Assembly (NCBI RefSeq): GCF_029227915.1 | Contig: NC_079875.1 | Coordinates: 8,243,001-8,307,000 of the forward strand | DNA length: 64,000 nucleotides | DNA from: Hydractinia symbiolongicarpus | Lineage: Eukaryota; Cnidaria; Hydrozoa; Anthoathecata; Hydractiniidae | Direction: 5' to 3' | Shown: positions 26,901 through 37,800 of the stretch, piece after piece | How positions within the stretch are numbered: position 1 is the stretch's first letter | Layout of the letters: every line of letters begins with the position of its first letter | Position numbers and translations under genes: made by a program | The notes under the pieces: generated by a model | The model's database searches: none | Told to the model about the DNA's origin: nothing | What the model saw: the letters and a program-made list of their open reading frames with translations, nothing else

Positions 26901-29258
26901 AATTAGGTAGGAAATAATTATTGCGGTAAGCTTTTAATCTCATTGCAGGTTGGGAGGGGGGATGGAAGGAGAAGAGAATCAGACCTTCCAAACTTTTCTT
27001 ATATGTTAACACGTTATTTTGTGGTTGTCACATTGATATTTCTAAATACAAAGCAGTTATACAAAATGTTTTGGCAAAGTTGCTACCCCAGGTCACACTG
27101 AAACTAATAACAGTGTAATGCTTTTTAAACATAACTTCAGGAAATCTGAAAGGAATTAAATCAAAAATTGATAAGCGCAAAATAGCCTAGTATGAACAGA
27201 CTTAAAGAAATTTAAAAAAGAAAAGTATAAAGCAGGTAAAACCAATGAATAATGTGTTTCTTTTGATATAAATTTTGGACACTAAAAAACGAAAGTAGTA
27301 TGCAGTAGATTTTTAACAACAATAACTTAAACTTTCCGTTGGTCGTCACAACAGAAAATAGAATTAATCAAAATTACATGAGTTATGATGAAACGTTTCA
27401 TAAAAGCAAGTGTTTGCCACTTTTTTTCTTTTCTTTTGACTACTTTTTTAACAGATCAATAATATTGTTACAAAATTAGATTGAGAAAGTCGAATAAACT
27501 TTTAAAAGACAATTACTTTTGACTCTCTGGCTCTCCTCATATTATATTTTTCTCTCTTTCATATTCTTATCCCAATTTATTCATCTTGTTGAAAATATTT
27601 TTTCCTTTCTCGTTTATGACATCAGTTTGAGATGATTATAACGTTCAGACCTTATGGGCTGTTACTAACTATTCCTGTTGTCCTTTTTATCGTAAATGTT
27701 ATTGTTAGATGAATACAAACAGTTTCGCATCAAGAATGTGAACAGTGGAAGATGCTGGAATGTACATGACGACAATGACCACGTCGAAACTAATACTAAG
27801 TGCCAAACTGAATTCAAATATAGGAATGATAAATCTGTAATGGTTACAAACAGTGGTAAAAGCCTGTATCACTACACTGTTATTTGGAATGTAAAATTTA
27901 ATTTCAAAGCACACATGTCTCATCCCATGCAATTATACTATACCGAAGACAATCACATTGCTCAGTTCTCTACGGTCCATCGTCTCTATTGCGCAATGGA
28001 AAATGAAACTGTAATTTTCCGAACCAACCTTGGTAGACATATAACAACAAAGTGTCCACCATGGCGCGGAGTTGAGCCAACTGCTGTAAAAATATTGGAA
28101 GGTAGCATCATTTAAGTTTACTTTATTCATCTACTTCATATTCGATTATGATTTCATATGTTGATTTCAAAATTAGGGAATTTAATATTCTTACAAAAGT
28201 AGATTAAGAAAATTGATTAAACTTTTAAAACATAATTACTTTTCACTCTCTGGTTTTCATATTATATTTTTCTCTCTTTCATTTTCTTGTTCTAATTTAT
28301 CCATCTTGTTAAAAAAAATTACTTTCTTGTTTATGACATCAGTTTGGGATGATTATAACATTGACATGAGATCCGTACTCAAAGCAACAACTCCACTTGG
28401 TGAAACTGTTTTTGTTTGCAACCCAGGAGGCAATAAGTAAGTATCTTCATATCTTAGCTGGAATCAAGATTTCCACAAAACATTATTTCCTTGAATAATG
28501 CTGTGTTATATTTTTTTAAGAATAGTTAAAAAAGGCTGAATTAGCAATAACTTATTTTTTTTTAAAATCGTTTTGCATATTTGAGTTATATATGTATGTG
28601 TCACAAACATACACAAAGTAAGTGCATAAGTTATTTAATACCTTCAGCTGTCTTAAGTAGGAAGGCCTAGAATTAAGTGGTTTCTTCTTTTTTCTAGTGG
28701 TATAAAGATTGTCTTAATATTGTTAGTTTATTAATATTTTAGAGGAAATACATTCAACTGCTTCTATTCAAACAATAAGGGAATATCTTGGACAGGTAAC
28801 TAAATAATTTTTATAAAACGCATGCATTTATAAATAATTTTAAAAGGATCTGCAAGTTTTACGGTGTTATGGTTATAGCGCTGGATGCCTGGATGGAATC
28901 TATGGCACGATGAATCGTGGCAAATATTATTTTCAGTTGAATCTAACAGGTGGTGTGCTTGGACATGTCAAACCTCTCAACGATGTTGATTACAATGGTA
29001 TGTCTTCACAGGAAACCAACATTCACACGCAGTCTTTCAACAATGTTGATCTGCCAACCGTTCCAATGGAAACTTTGTTTGGGTCAGACGTTCAAGGTAC
29101 ATTCTCAAATTTCTCTCCGTGATGGACTCCTGGGTAAATAAGCTTTGTCTTTTTATCAGCAATTTATTATTCTTAATTATTTTATCATAGTATCATCACA
29201 TGGAATTTACTTTATGGTAAATGGTATTCTGAAAAAAGTATTCGTGTGGGGCTTTTAA
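17959..29258 (+). CDS. Gene A: 12-exon protein with PAN/WSC-like domain
   Basis: Exons: 17959-17989, 19098-19334, 20709-20861, 21115-21305, 22388-22569, 25100-25292, 26693-26906, 27709-28101, 28343-28436, 28743-28795, 28857-29096, 29191-29258. All junctions are AG/GT and all phases agree, giving 2049 nt (682 codons plus stop). Exon 2 encodes a six-cysteine module (QCVEEDG, CVRLCY, FFNGISYNP, CICMVN, KTCFF) like a PAN/Apple or WSC domain. Exons 3-7 encode unrecognised sequence. Exon 8 begins FRIKNVNSGRCWNV, faintly like a ricin-type beta-trefoil start. The last exon ends IYFMVNGILKKVFVWGF. N-glycosylation sites (NMT, NGT, NLT) and the cysteines suggest a secreted or surface protein; this is inference. 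Exon 1 lacks an ATG, so a signal-peptide exon lies upstream. The acceptor of exon 11 is uncertain. The paralogue is gene B. Confidence 0.7.
19098..19334 (+). CDS. Gene A exon 2: six-cysteine PAN/WSC-like module
   Basis: A symmetrical phase 1-1 exon of 237 nt between TTTGTAG and GTAATG. It has six cysteines, in QCVEEDG, ATCVRLCY, ECICMVN and KTCFFGP. The order CxxxC, then an aromatic-NGxS motif, then CxC resembles PAN/Apple and WSC carbohydrate- or protein-binding modules. Symmetrical phases would let the module be shuffled or skipped without a frameshift. The frame continues upstream to an ATG at 19019 through the intron end. Copy B has a stop in that position, so the spliced form is preferred. 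Confidence 0.7.
19494..20262 (-). repeat. Patchwork of dispersed repeats inside gene A intron 2
   Basis: The segment holds end pieces of the hairpin repeat family on the minus strand: AACGACTAGTCTCTT-AATAATAGCCGTATT-GTCTGCCTGTCC at about 19,503, another at about 19,720-19,770, and a TAATAGCTGTATTTTGTCTG piece at 20,226. Between them, at about 19,920-20,160, is a copy of a second family (TATTACGC, ATCTGTACT and CCGATTGTTTTTGCTACGAC motifs). That second family recurs near 36,720-36,790 and 57,890-58,150. Confidence 0.6.
21402..21792. mobile_element. pogo/Tigger-like MITE in gene A intron 4
   Basis: The ends are inverted: AGTAGACGTCCGTTAATTC at the left and, read from the right, AGTAGACATCCGTTAATTCG. 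Internal sub-terminal pieces such as CTTAATTCGAAC and TCGATAATCTGAAC are typical of pogo/Tigger-class ends. The element is about 390 bp with TA next to the right end and has no transposase. It is absent from the corresponding intron of gene B. Confidence 0.65.
25313..25645. mobile_element. TA-flanked MITE with minisatellite core (gene A intron 6)
   Basis: TA dinucleotides at 25311-25312 and 25646-25647 flank a 333-bp unit. Its inverted ends read CCTTAAGGAAAGAAATTTTG at the left and CTTTAAGGGAAGGAATTTCG from the right. The left half is a minisatellite of about five GAAGAAATTTTGGTSTRA-like units. A decayed relative lies at about 47,088-47,200 in the same intron of gene B, so the insertion is older than the gene duplication. 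Confidence 0.75.
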
Positions 29259-30096
29259 ATATATAGCAAATGGGGAGACCAACATCAGTGTGAAATTCAT
29301 GTGTGGGGAAACAAGAAGTAACAAGAAGTAGCTAACATTCCCGAAAAGCATTTTGCACGTTTGCAACGCGTCAAAGAAGAACTTTAGTTATACTAGAAAA
29401 CACTTCTTTTCATCATTATCCATGTAAAAACTTCACGAAAATAATTTTAATTTACACAACTCCGCAGGCAATCGGTAGAACTATATCGTATTTGCTACAA
29501 ATTTTTCGCACGTCCCTTAGAATTTGATCACACACAAAGGCAATATTATACATAGGCATATATTAGCATCTACATTGCGTTCCTCTTAATGTCGTAAAAA
29601 GTGTAGCAAATTTTATTTTAATCTTACTTAGCAATAATTTAACTGCACGTAAACATTTTTTTGTGCAGCACTTCGTCTTATTTGACAAATCTTCAGAAGA
29701 TAATAGCACATGATCGTGTTAACACAATCGTTTTCGCTCCAATAAAATTTGTTCCGCACAATCATCGTCAAAGGATGTTTTAAGTCGAACAAGTAACTAG
29801 TCGCCCATGCAATGATTTTAATTGTTTTTCTGACCCTTTCAGTTTTATCTGATCATTTTTACTTTTCATTTTTTTCGTTTTGTAATTTACAAAGTTGTTA
29901 ACAATATTTATTAAAATTTAAGACGTCTAATTTAAACTTTCTTTCTTAACAAGAGTTTTACATTGTACAGATATAAAAATATTAAAAAAAAATGCACTGA
30001 AATAACGTGTGTATTTTTTTTCCTTATAGAGAAGATATCATCGACATCTTAATCTGTGATATGCAGTGTTTGAGATCTTATTCTTTCTCACTTATC

Positions 30097-30272
30097 TTAA
30101 ACAAAATCGATCATCAGATTTTCTACAACTGGAAGTAAATACTGATTTTCGTTAAGAGATATCAAGAGGTCCAAGAATTCTGTGTCGATATCCATTGTGA
30201 TAGACAGTAAATTAAATCCGCTAACAAATAATCCACCAGCTGCTTTTAAACGAGCAAGGGTTGTTAAATTTC
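30097..30272 (-). other. Possible terminal exon of a minus-strand gene
   Basis: Reading on the minus strand, an acceptor TTATTTTAG at 30,273 leads into an open frame (NLTTLARLKAAGGLFVSGFN, ending LMIDFV and a stop at 30,097). A related but disrupted sequence lies at about 50,990-51,120, downstream of gene B, with the LMIDFV end preserved. The segment belongs to the duplication unit. It may be the last exon of a reverse-strand gene or a relic. No product is recognised. Confidence 0.3.
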
Positions 30273-31891
30273 CTAAAATAACAAATTTAAAGAACGTTGA
30301 AAATATATAAACCAGAAATGAATTGTGATACAAATATGTAGGAATACCAGTGAAACCTTCCCACAAACTAAATTTCTTTCAATATCTATAGTGTACGACA
30401 ATGGGTTCTTCTATTAGATTTATTTTCATTTAATGTAAAAAAATAGGTAAAATAACCATTAGGAACTGCAACACCTCAATTCGGATAAAGCATGTGTTGT
30501 TTTTGTATGCTGAGAGCTATGGATGTATGTAAGCACTAATTTTGCTTTTCGCTTTTTTGAAGCATATAAAATAACATATAAAGATAACTTCCAAAGGAAG
30601 TTTATAATGAAATACCTATGTGTTACACGATCGGGTAAATTCTGTATGTAAACTGATTCTTCTTAATATAAATAATGAATACATATAAAACATATATTTA
30701 TACTTTGATAAATGTATCAAATAATTAGAAAGTAAAGCTATATAATGAATCCTTAATAAAAACAAGGTGTTTAAAATTTTAAGCGAGAGCTTTTCGGAAA
30801 ATGTTTATCATCAGTGCTATAAAGGAATATCCTAAATTCTTAGAGATATACTGTCTATGCCATTATTATGCAGAAAAAATTATACTTGTAATAAGTTTTT
30901 CTTAATAATTTGTCGTGTTTGTTAGATTCGGTCTACAATATTTCTACTTGTCATTCTCTCTTTTTTTTTTTTTTTGAGAGAGAGATTCGTTTGATATGTT
31001 CAAAAAGTGACAGACTATATAACGTTTTCGTTAAGTTAAATTTTCACAAGGCGAAAATAAAGTCAAGCAACTTTACCATTGCGTGCGTTAGGCGCTAAAT
31101 AGCGTTAATTGACTCAAGTTTTAGAAACAGTGTGATTGTTGAAAATTTTAAGCCGCCTTGTTGTTATTTCTTAAAAGGTTCCAACCATAGTTGTGAATTT
31201 TTCTAAAAACAATTTACTTTTTGATTTTATTAATGTCTCTAATGGAAATACTTAAATGGTATCGAACCAAAGTATCAATGTTTTTTAATTATTTATACAT
31301 TGTTCTAATATGAACTTTGCTTTCAGGTTTACGATTTTAAAGTGGGTATCAAAGCAACGTACATAGAATTAATTTAAGTTGAATAACTAAATGCTGAATC
31401 GGATGAAAGGACAAATTCATTTTTCAATAGATATGCAAAAACAAATTTTTTCACTATCACTTCCTTCGGGACATTGGGAAGGTAAACATGGTGTTGTTTC
31501 AAAGGTGTTTTAGTGTTGTTATTTTGATGGTAAGTTTTCCCTTTTTTGCCCATGATATTCTCCGTTATTTTCTTTAACATAAAGTCATTTACGCACAAAA
31601 CTCTGTCCCAAAAATATAACATAAATATCAACATTTCGTTGGTATCTTGATAACAAAAATTTCTGAAACTTAATTAAAAAAGACTACAATATAGTAAATA
31701 AAATAAATTTCAGTGCCTATTGAAAATTATTTTGGCAATAAAAATAATCTATGAATCTCATTAATCGCCATTTACTTGGTCCTGTTTTTTGCCTAATAAA
31801 ATTCACATAGGTAAATGTACAAAATTACTAAATAGTTATTAGTATTTGTTTTCAAGACTGTTATATTCTATTGCATGTTTTTTTCTTGCAG

Positions 31892-34800
31892 CTACATCTG
31901 GCTAGGAAAGTGAAAGCATACCGTAAGTATTAAAAATCAAAACAAAATTCTTCTTAAGATAATAGAAAATTTTTTGGATGTTGTGTTTGTTTCTTTTACA
32001 ACCTTTATGCGGTGCATTTATTCCAAAAAACATTTTTACTCCAGCACACAAGTAATTGTTCAAAATTACAATAATTAAAGGACATTCCAGGGAGAAGTAA
32101 CGTCTTTTGAAAAGTAGATTACTTTAACCCTATTCGGTCCGGGGTTTTTCGAACATACTATGACCAGGGGGGGGGGGGGATTCCGCCCCCCCTCAATAAC
32201 TTTTCATAGGATTGTTCAAATTGAATCAAACTTGGCACACTTATAGTACGTCATAAAAGGAACAAAATAGTGGCAAAAATTTTTTGCTTGCGTCAGCACA
32301 TTTTCTGTGACGTCATCAGAGGCTTGAATATTGTTAAAAATGCCACTATCTGCTTAAAATAAAATTACTTTTGTTCTAGAGCGAATTTTTACATTCTGTT
32401 TGAAGTTTCTGAAAGCTAAATGAAATTTTTTTAACATATCTTCCGGTTTTTACATGGATCGAATAAAAAATTGCCAAAAATTGCCCGAAAATCCGTTTTC
32501 TTCCGATTTTCGGGTAAAATCCGTTTTCTTCCGATTTTCGGGTAAAATCCGACAAAAACGGGAAATCGGAATAGTCACGTGTCAAAATTATTCAAAATGA
32601 TTCTTCTTGATGAAACAAAGTTGTGTTGCAAGTTTCAAGTTCTAAGGATAATCCTAACAGGAGTTATTATATTTTCCCCATTATAAGGATTTCATACAGA
32701 TTTTAGGGGTAGTTTCGAGCAATGGCCAATATCAAAGCCTCTGAAAGGTATGGGACCTAAAAATTTAGCATGCAGGTGTCTAATAGATAAATGTTGAAAC
32801 TCAGTAAGTATCATAGTCATATAAGAAAGCAATCAGGAGTTATTAAAAAAAAACCGTCAGGGGGGGCGGAATCCGCCCCCCCCCCCCCGGACCGAATAGG
32901 GTTAAGATTTATTTTACTGAATATCGTATCTAGGAGATAGAGCCATGAAGCATACAATTGTATATCAATTATTTACAGTCTGTTACGAAATCTTCTTAAA
33001 AACAAAATTTCTCGAAAGATTAGTTCGAATCATTTTGTAACTTTCATTCACCTGTTTTGTGACCAATTATTTATTAAAAAGAAACCAAATGATGTGAAAG
33101 CACACCGTAAGTGTTAAAAATTAAAACAAGATTCTTCTTAAGATAATAGGAAGTGCCTTTTTGTATTGTTTTTGTTTCAGCTCCCTTTTACAAGCCTTTA
33201 TGCGAATACGTTCGTTGCGAAAAGCTTTTTAATTGCAGCACACAATTAATAATAAAAACTTACAAAAACTCAAGTGTATTTCAGGGAGAAAACAACCCCT
33301 TTACTTTTACCTATTTTTATATCAGGGAGATAGAACAATAAAACATTCAATTGTAGATCAATAATTTACTAAATATGTTAAAAGGATTTCTGACCAAAAA
33401 TTAAAATATCACTTTGAAACATTTTCTAACTTTCATCTTTGAGGTTTTTTATTCACCCGTGATCAATTATTTATTGAAACGAAACAAAAACGGTTACATC
33501 GGATTTTTTTTTGTAGACCAAAAGTCTACTCGACTGCACGTTGTTCCACAATGTATTTTTGTAACCGATGATGCAAATAAAATAACACGTATCATTTTTC
33601 CATACATGCTGTTCAAGCTTTTCTATCATAATAAAAATTACAAGCGACGCAGAAATTTCAAAACAACTGTAAGCAGCTTTTCGACACGAATGTGAGAGCT
33701 AACATGCTTTTTGATAACACTTACTAGCATGAGATTGTAGCTAATGCATATAGCAAGAACAATTAAATTCATGAAGGCGCGAAATCTCAACTTCTATACT
33801 TCTGTAGAACTTTATTAAATATACTGATATTACAATTATAGGGTGTGGACATACCTATAAGTTGTGCAAATAATAAAATCGATTAAAAATTAAGCAATAG
33901 CTAAATAGAAAGTATATTTTCTTTTTTTCGCTAGTCAGGATAAGAATTTTACTAATTATAGAGTGAAAACTTAACCAATTTTTTTTGTAGCACAATGTGT
34001 GGAGGAAGATGGACTTCCCATTGCAGAAGCATTTTCCTCGACAGGTCGATATAGTATGGTTGACTGCGTTAAAACTTGCTACCGTTACCAAATGGAAAAC
34101 AAGAGAAACTTTTACAATGGAGTTTCTTTTTATCCAAACAAGTGTAGATGCTTGGTAAACATGACAGATATCATACCCATAAGTCCAAATGGAACAAAAA
34201 CATGCTTTTTTGGACCCCATGTTGAAGGTAAGAGAATGTAACTAAGAGCAAAATGAATTTTAGGATTTTGGCAACAAACAGTTTTGAATTTAAAGCATGA
34301 TAAAGCATTCTGCAAAAAGTGTCGTTGGCTGGTTACAACTTTTACTGTAATATAAACTTGGGCAAAAATGAGACAGCAGGGTATTTTTTGCGCTTAATTG
34401 ATTTTGTAACAACACACTAATATGGGTTTCTCGTATCTGAATTCGCAATACTTCGCTATACATGGAAACGAGGCTTGAAATGGTGAAATGTAAACAAAGT
34501 TGGCGAAATCAATTCGTTTTTTAACACCTGACCCTCGAAAAGTTTTGTGCACATTAAAAACGTGCTTACCTCCAAATCTTTTTCAACTATCTTTTAGTTG
34601 AGTTAGCAAACAAAAATATACAATTCATTCACAAGAAATACACGTAGGTAGTTGTAAAACTCGTCCTCAAATACATTATCTGGTGGATTTGGGAATTATT
34701 ATTGTATTCCTGCCTGTAAAAGTGCTCTTTACGACTCAGACAGAAAGAAAACAAACTATTTAGAAATATGTCATCACATTTTTCTGCAATTTGAGGCAAC

Positions 34801-37800
34801 ATGTATTTTTTATAAAATTCGTTAAGCTTGGAAATTAACTCATAGAAAAAATTTACATCAAAAGGAGTTCTAACAATAATCAATCCATCAAATACAAAAA
34901 CAAGAAAGTCACAAAACATAGCTCCTGACAAGCCCATTGCCATCTGAATTTGAGTGTAATATCAACTGGGATGATCTTTTTTTAAAGCAATTTTGCCATC
35001 AATTTTATTGACATACAACGAGCTGTCAGAAATTAGGTCGTGTATATTGTGATTCCTTTTACTTTTTGGGCATTTAATTTTAACTGGTCCTAATATGTTG
35101 TTATTATCAACTGATCGATCACTGACAATGCCATCAGGACTTGCGCCAATCCAAAAAAGGTTTGGTTGAATTACACATTACATTCTCGTACTTCGAAATC
35201 GCGGTTTAAGTAAATTGCATAACATGTTCAGATTTTTCTCGAGCTATAGGTCCACACAGTTTCCTATGTTTAAAATTCTCACGTACAGTGTATGGAAGAT
35301 CCTGTTCTTTTACTGGGATAAAAAAATGTCAACAAGGCTTTAAATTTCTTTTTTCCGATGCTTCGCTTGAACCAATCTTCCTTTTTTTGACAACTTCCAC
35401 AGCTCATTTTCACTTTGTGAAAATGTATCTGTTTCCAACAATCTGCGCTTTTCTCTAGATATTTTGATAGAATTTAAATAGTTCTGGTCTTTAGGAGTAT
35501 TGACCCAATCTTTTGGAACTAGCTATATAACGAATTTTTTATTTTATTTATGTTTGCTTCAACTTTCGTTGTAAAACCAACTGAATTCAGGCAATCTTTT
35601 GGAACTAGCTATATAACGAATTTTTTAAAAAGAAAGAGGTAAACTAACAACAAATTGACCAAATTTTGTACTTATTTTTTCTTGGTTCAATCCAACAGAC
35701 GGTACACAACAAGCAAATCCAATTTTTTTGGCCCTCTCCTGCTACTTCGCTTGCATTAAATTCAAGCTATCTTGCAGTGTATCTTCATCTCTCCTAGGAT
35801 CGTATAGAGTCAGTGATATTCCCCGTGAAGTCTGGCTTTGAATAACTGTATCCATAACAGGAGCTTTATTCGACACTTCGCCTGGAACCCTCCATTCTCG
35901 TAGACGACTTGTACAAGAAATTTCTTCTGGCACATTTGGAAGCAGGTTTAAGGAATAGTCCGCAATCTCAAGTGGGAATGCCATTATGTGGTTGTATTAG
36001 CCACTTAAGCCAGCAGGACAATAACATTTTTTATTGCTAACTTTTCCACTTGACCTACACAGTGCTACAGACACATCTCGTTTTTCTTTCTTCATGCTTG
36101 CCCTACATCGGCATTTTAAATAAAAGCATTGTTCATCCATTTTGTACTCACTGAATCTCAAGGTAAATATCTTTCATTTTTAAACTTTCTCCCACGATCA
36201 AGAGTTTTTATTATAGAACTCTCTGGCGTTTCTCCACATCTTAAACAATGTTCATCATTTTCTTTTGTTGTGAACGCAGGAAGAAGAGACAAAGACTTTT
36301 CCCAAGTTTCTAATTCACAACTTATTTTTTTGACTCGTTAATAATTGCAGTTGGTAAATCAATATCTCTAAATAACAGTTCCAACAATCCAACAATTCTT
36401 CTCACTTCAATGCTTCTTCCACTTTCCGTAGCCATTTTGACAATACTTTATCATTCCAAGCCTCCGTTCTAAGGTGACTTGAAAACAAGACAGGGAATAC
36501 GAGAAACCCGTATTTCATGAAAATCTTTTCCGCAAAAGAAAAGTTACAAGTGTTTAAGGTGGATTGGGTGGGGGTTGAGATGACGGGTGTTTTTGTGCTT
36601 TTAAATCGACCTTGCAATAATCTTTTTTGACATGGCACTGCCCACTTCACACAACATGGTCCAACTGTATTAAGTGCTAATTCATCTATAATTCACAATT
36701 AATTTTTCAACTTTAAAGTGAACCTATTCCGAAAATTAAAAAAAACGCTGGCCGATTGTTTTTGCTATAAAGGGGTAACTTAAAGAGACGTACTATCACT
36801 GTGACAGTACAACCGAATTAGAGGCTCAATCTGGCGTTCAACGACATTTACTTGTGGCTTAAACCGTTGTTTCGACACCGGGTTGTATTTTTGTGACCTA
36901 GAGAAATCAGCGAGGTATTTTATTTATAACCGCAGTCCCGCATTGTTATTGCGTGAATCGCTACTTCTTGCCGTTTGTTAGCGTGAAATAATGAAACTTT
37001 CTTGGACAGACTGCGGGGAATATGTACGACACGCAAAAATTAAAATTTTCAATTGTCTAGCAACTAGTATGTATTATGAGGTCCTGACTTAGCGTCTATG
37101 AGCCAAAAATGGTATCTGCGACTATTAACGGGCGAATTGTTGTAGTCTTTTAGCAGGCTTCCGACTAATTTAAAAAAGTATGGAATTTTGAGTTTATAGG
37201 GAGACATTGAATGTAATGATATAGATTTAAACTGTGTGTTAACACATTCGGCCATAAGGACTAACAATAAAAAATGCTTTTTTGCACACTGTTTGCTTTC
37301 GTGCCCCCAAAAAGCCAACAAATTTACTGAGAAACGTTCATTAAAAACTCGTTAGCGGACCTTACTTAACAAAAGGAACTATCTTGTGCTATCGTAAGCT
37401 CTAGCGCACTGACTCAGAATTAAAAGTGTAAAATGTTGTCGCCTTACACCACTTAGGTGAGGGTATTTAAGATGCAATCAAATTTGTCGTATAACAAAAA
37501 ATTTCTATAGCGCGTTACTCTCGCTATTGATGAACGGACAGACCTTTTAAAAAATCTTATTTGTATTTAATCCACAAAATGTGCTTGTGCCTTTAGAATT
37601 ATCACTAACTCTTCTTGAAATGCCTGAAGAGCACCGTATTGAAGCAAGGGAATCATTCGAACACTTATTCAGCATGTCATACACCAATCTCTTTGGCACG
37701 GCATATACGTGGTTATACGCTGGATCCCTGTCTGTTAGAGAAAAGCACCGTGAGTGATTATCATGTATTGATTTTAACCCTGATCATCTGCAAGATACAA

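Larger units (their letters stand above)
31910..33500 (+). repeat. Local ~410-bp tandem duplication split by a MITE
   Basis: GTGAAAGCATACCGTAAG at 31910 (end of exon 1 and its donor) recurs as GTGAAAGCACACCGTAAG at 33094, followed in both by matching sequence (AAGATTCTTCTTAAGATAAT, then GGGAGA, then GACCAATTATTTATT-type ends). Unit 1 is 1184 bp. Subtracting the 774-bp MITE leaves 410 bp, the size of unit 2. The second unit has no acceptor before GTGAAAGC, so it is not a usable second exon 1. Confidence 0.75.

Noticed and set aside
28950-29141. Alternative ORFs of 63 residues ending SQISLRDGLLGK (also at 50151-50342)
   Set aside because: They lie in another frame over exon 11 and intron 11. 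Their similarity follows from the near-identity of the DNA, and the exon 11-12 model is supported by phase and by a conserved ending.
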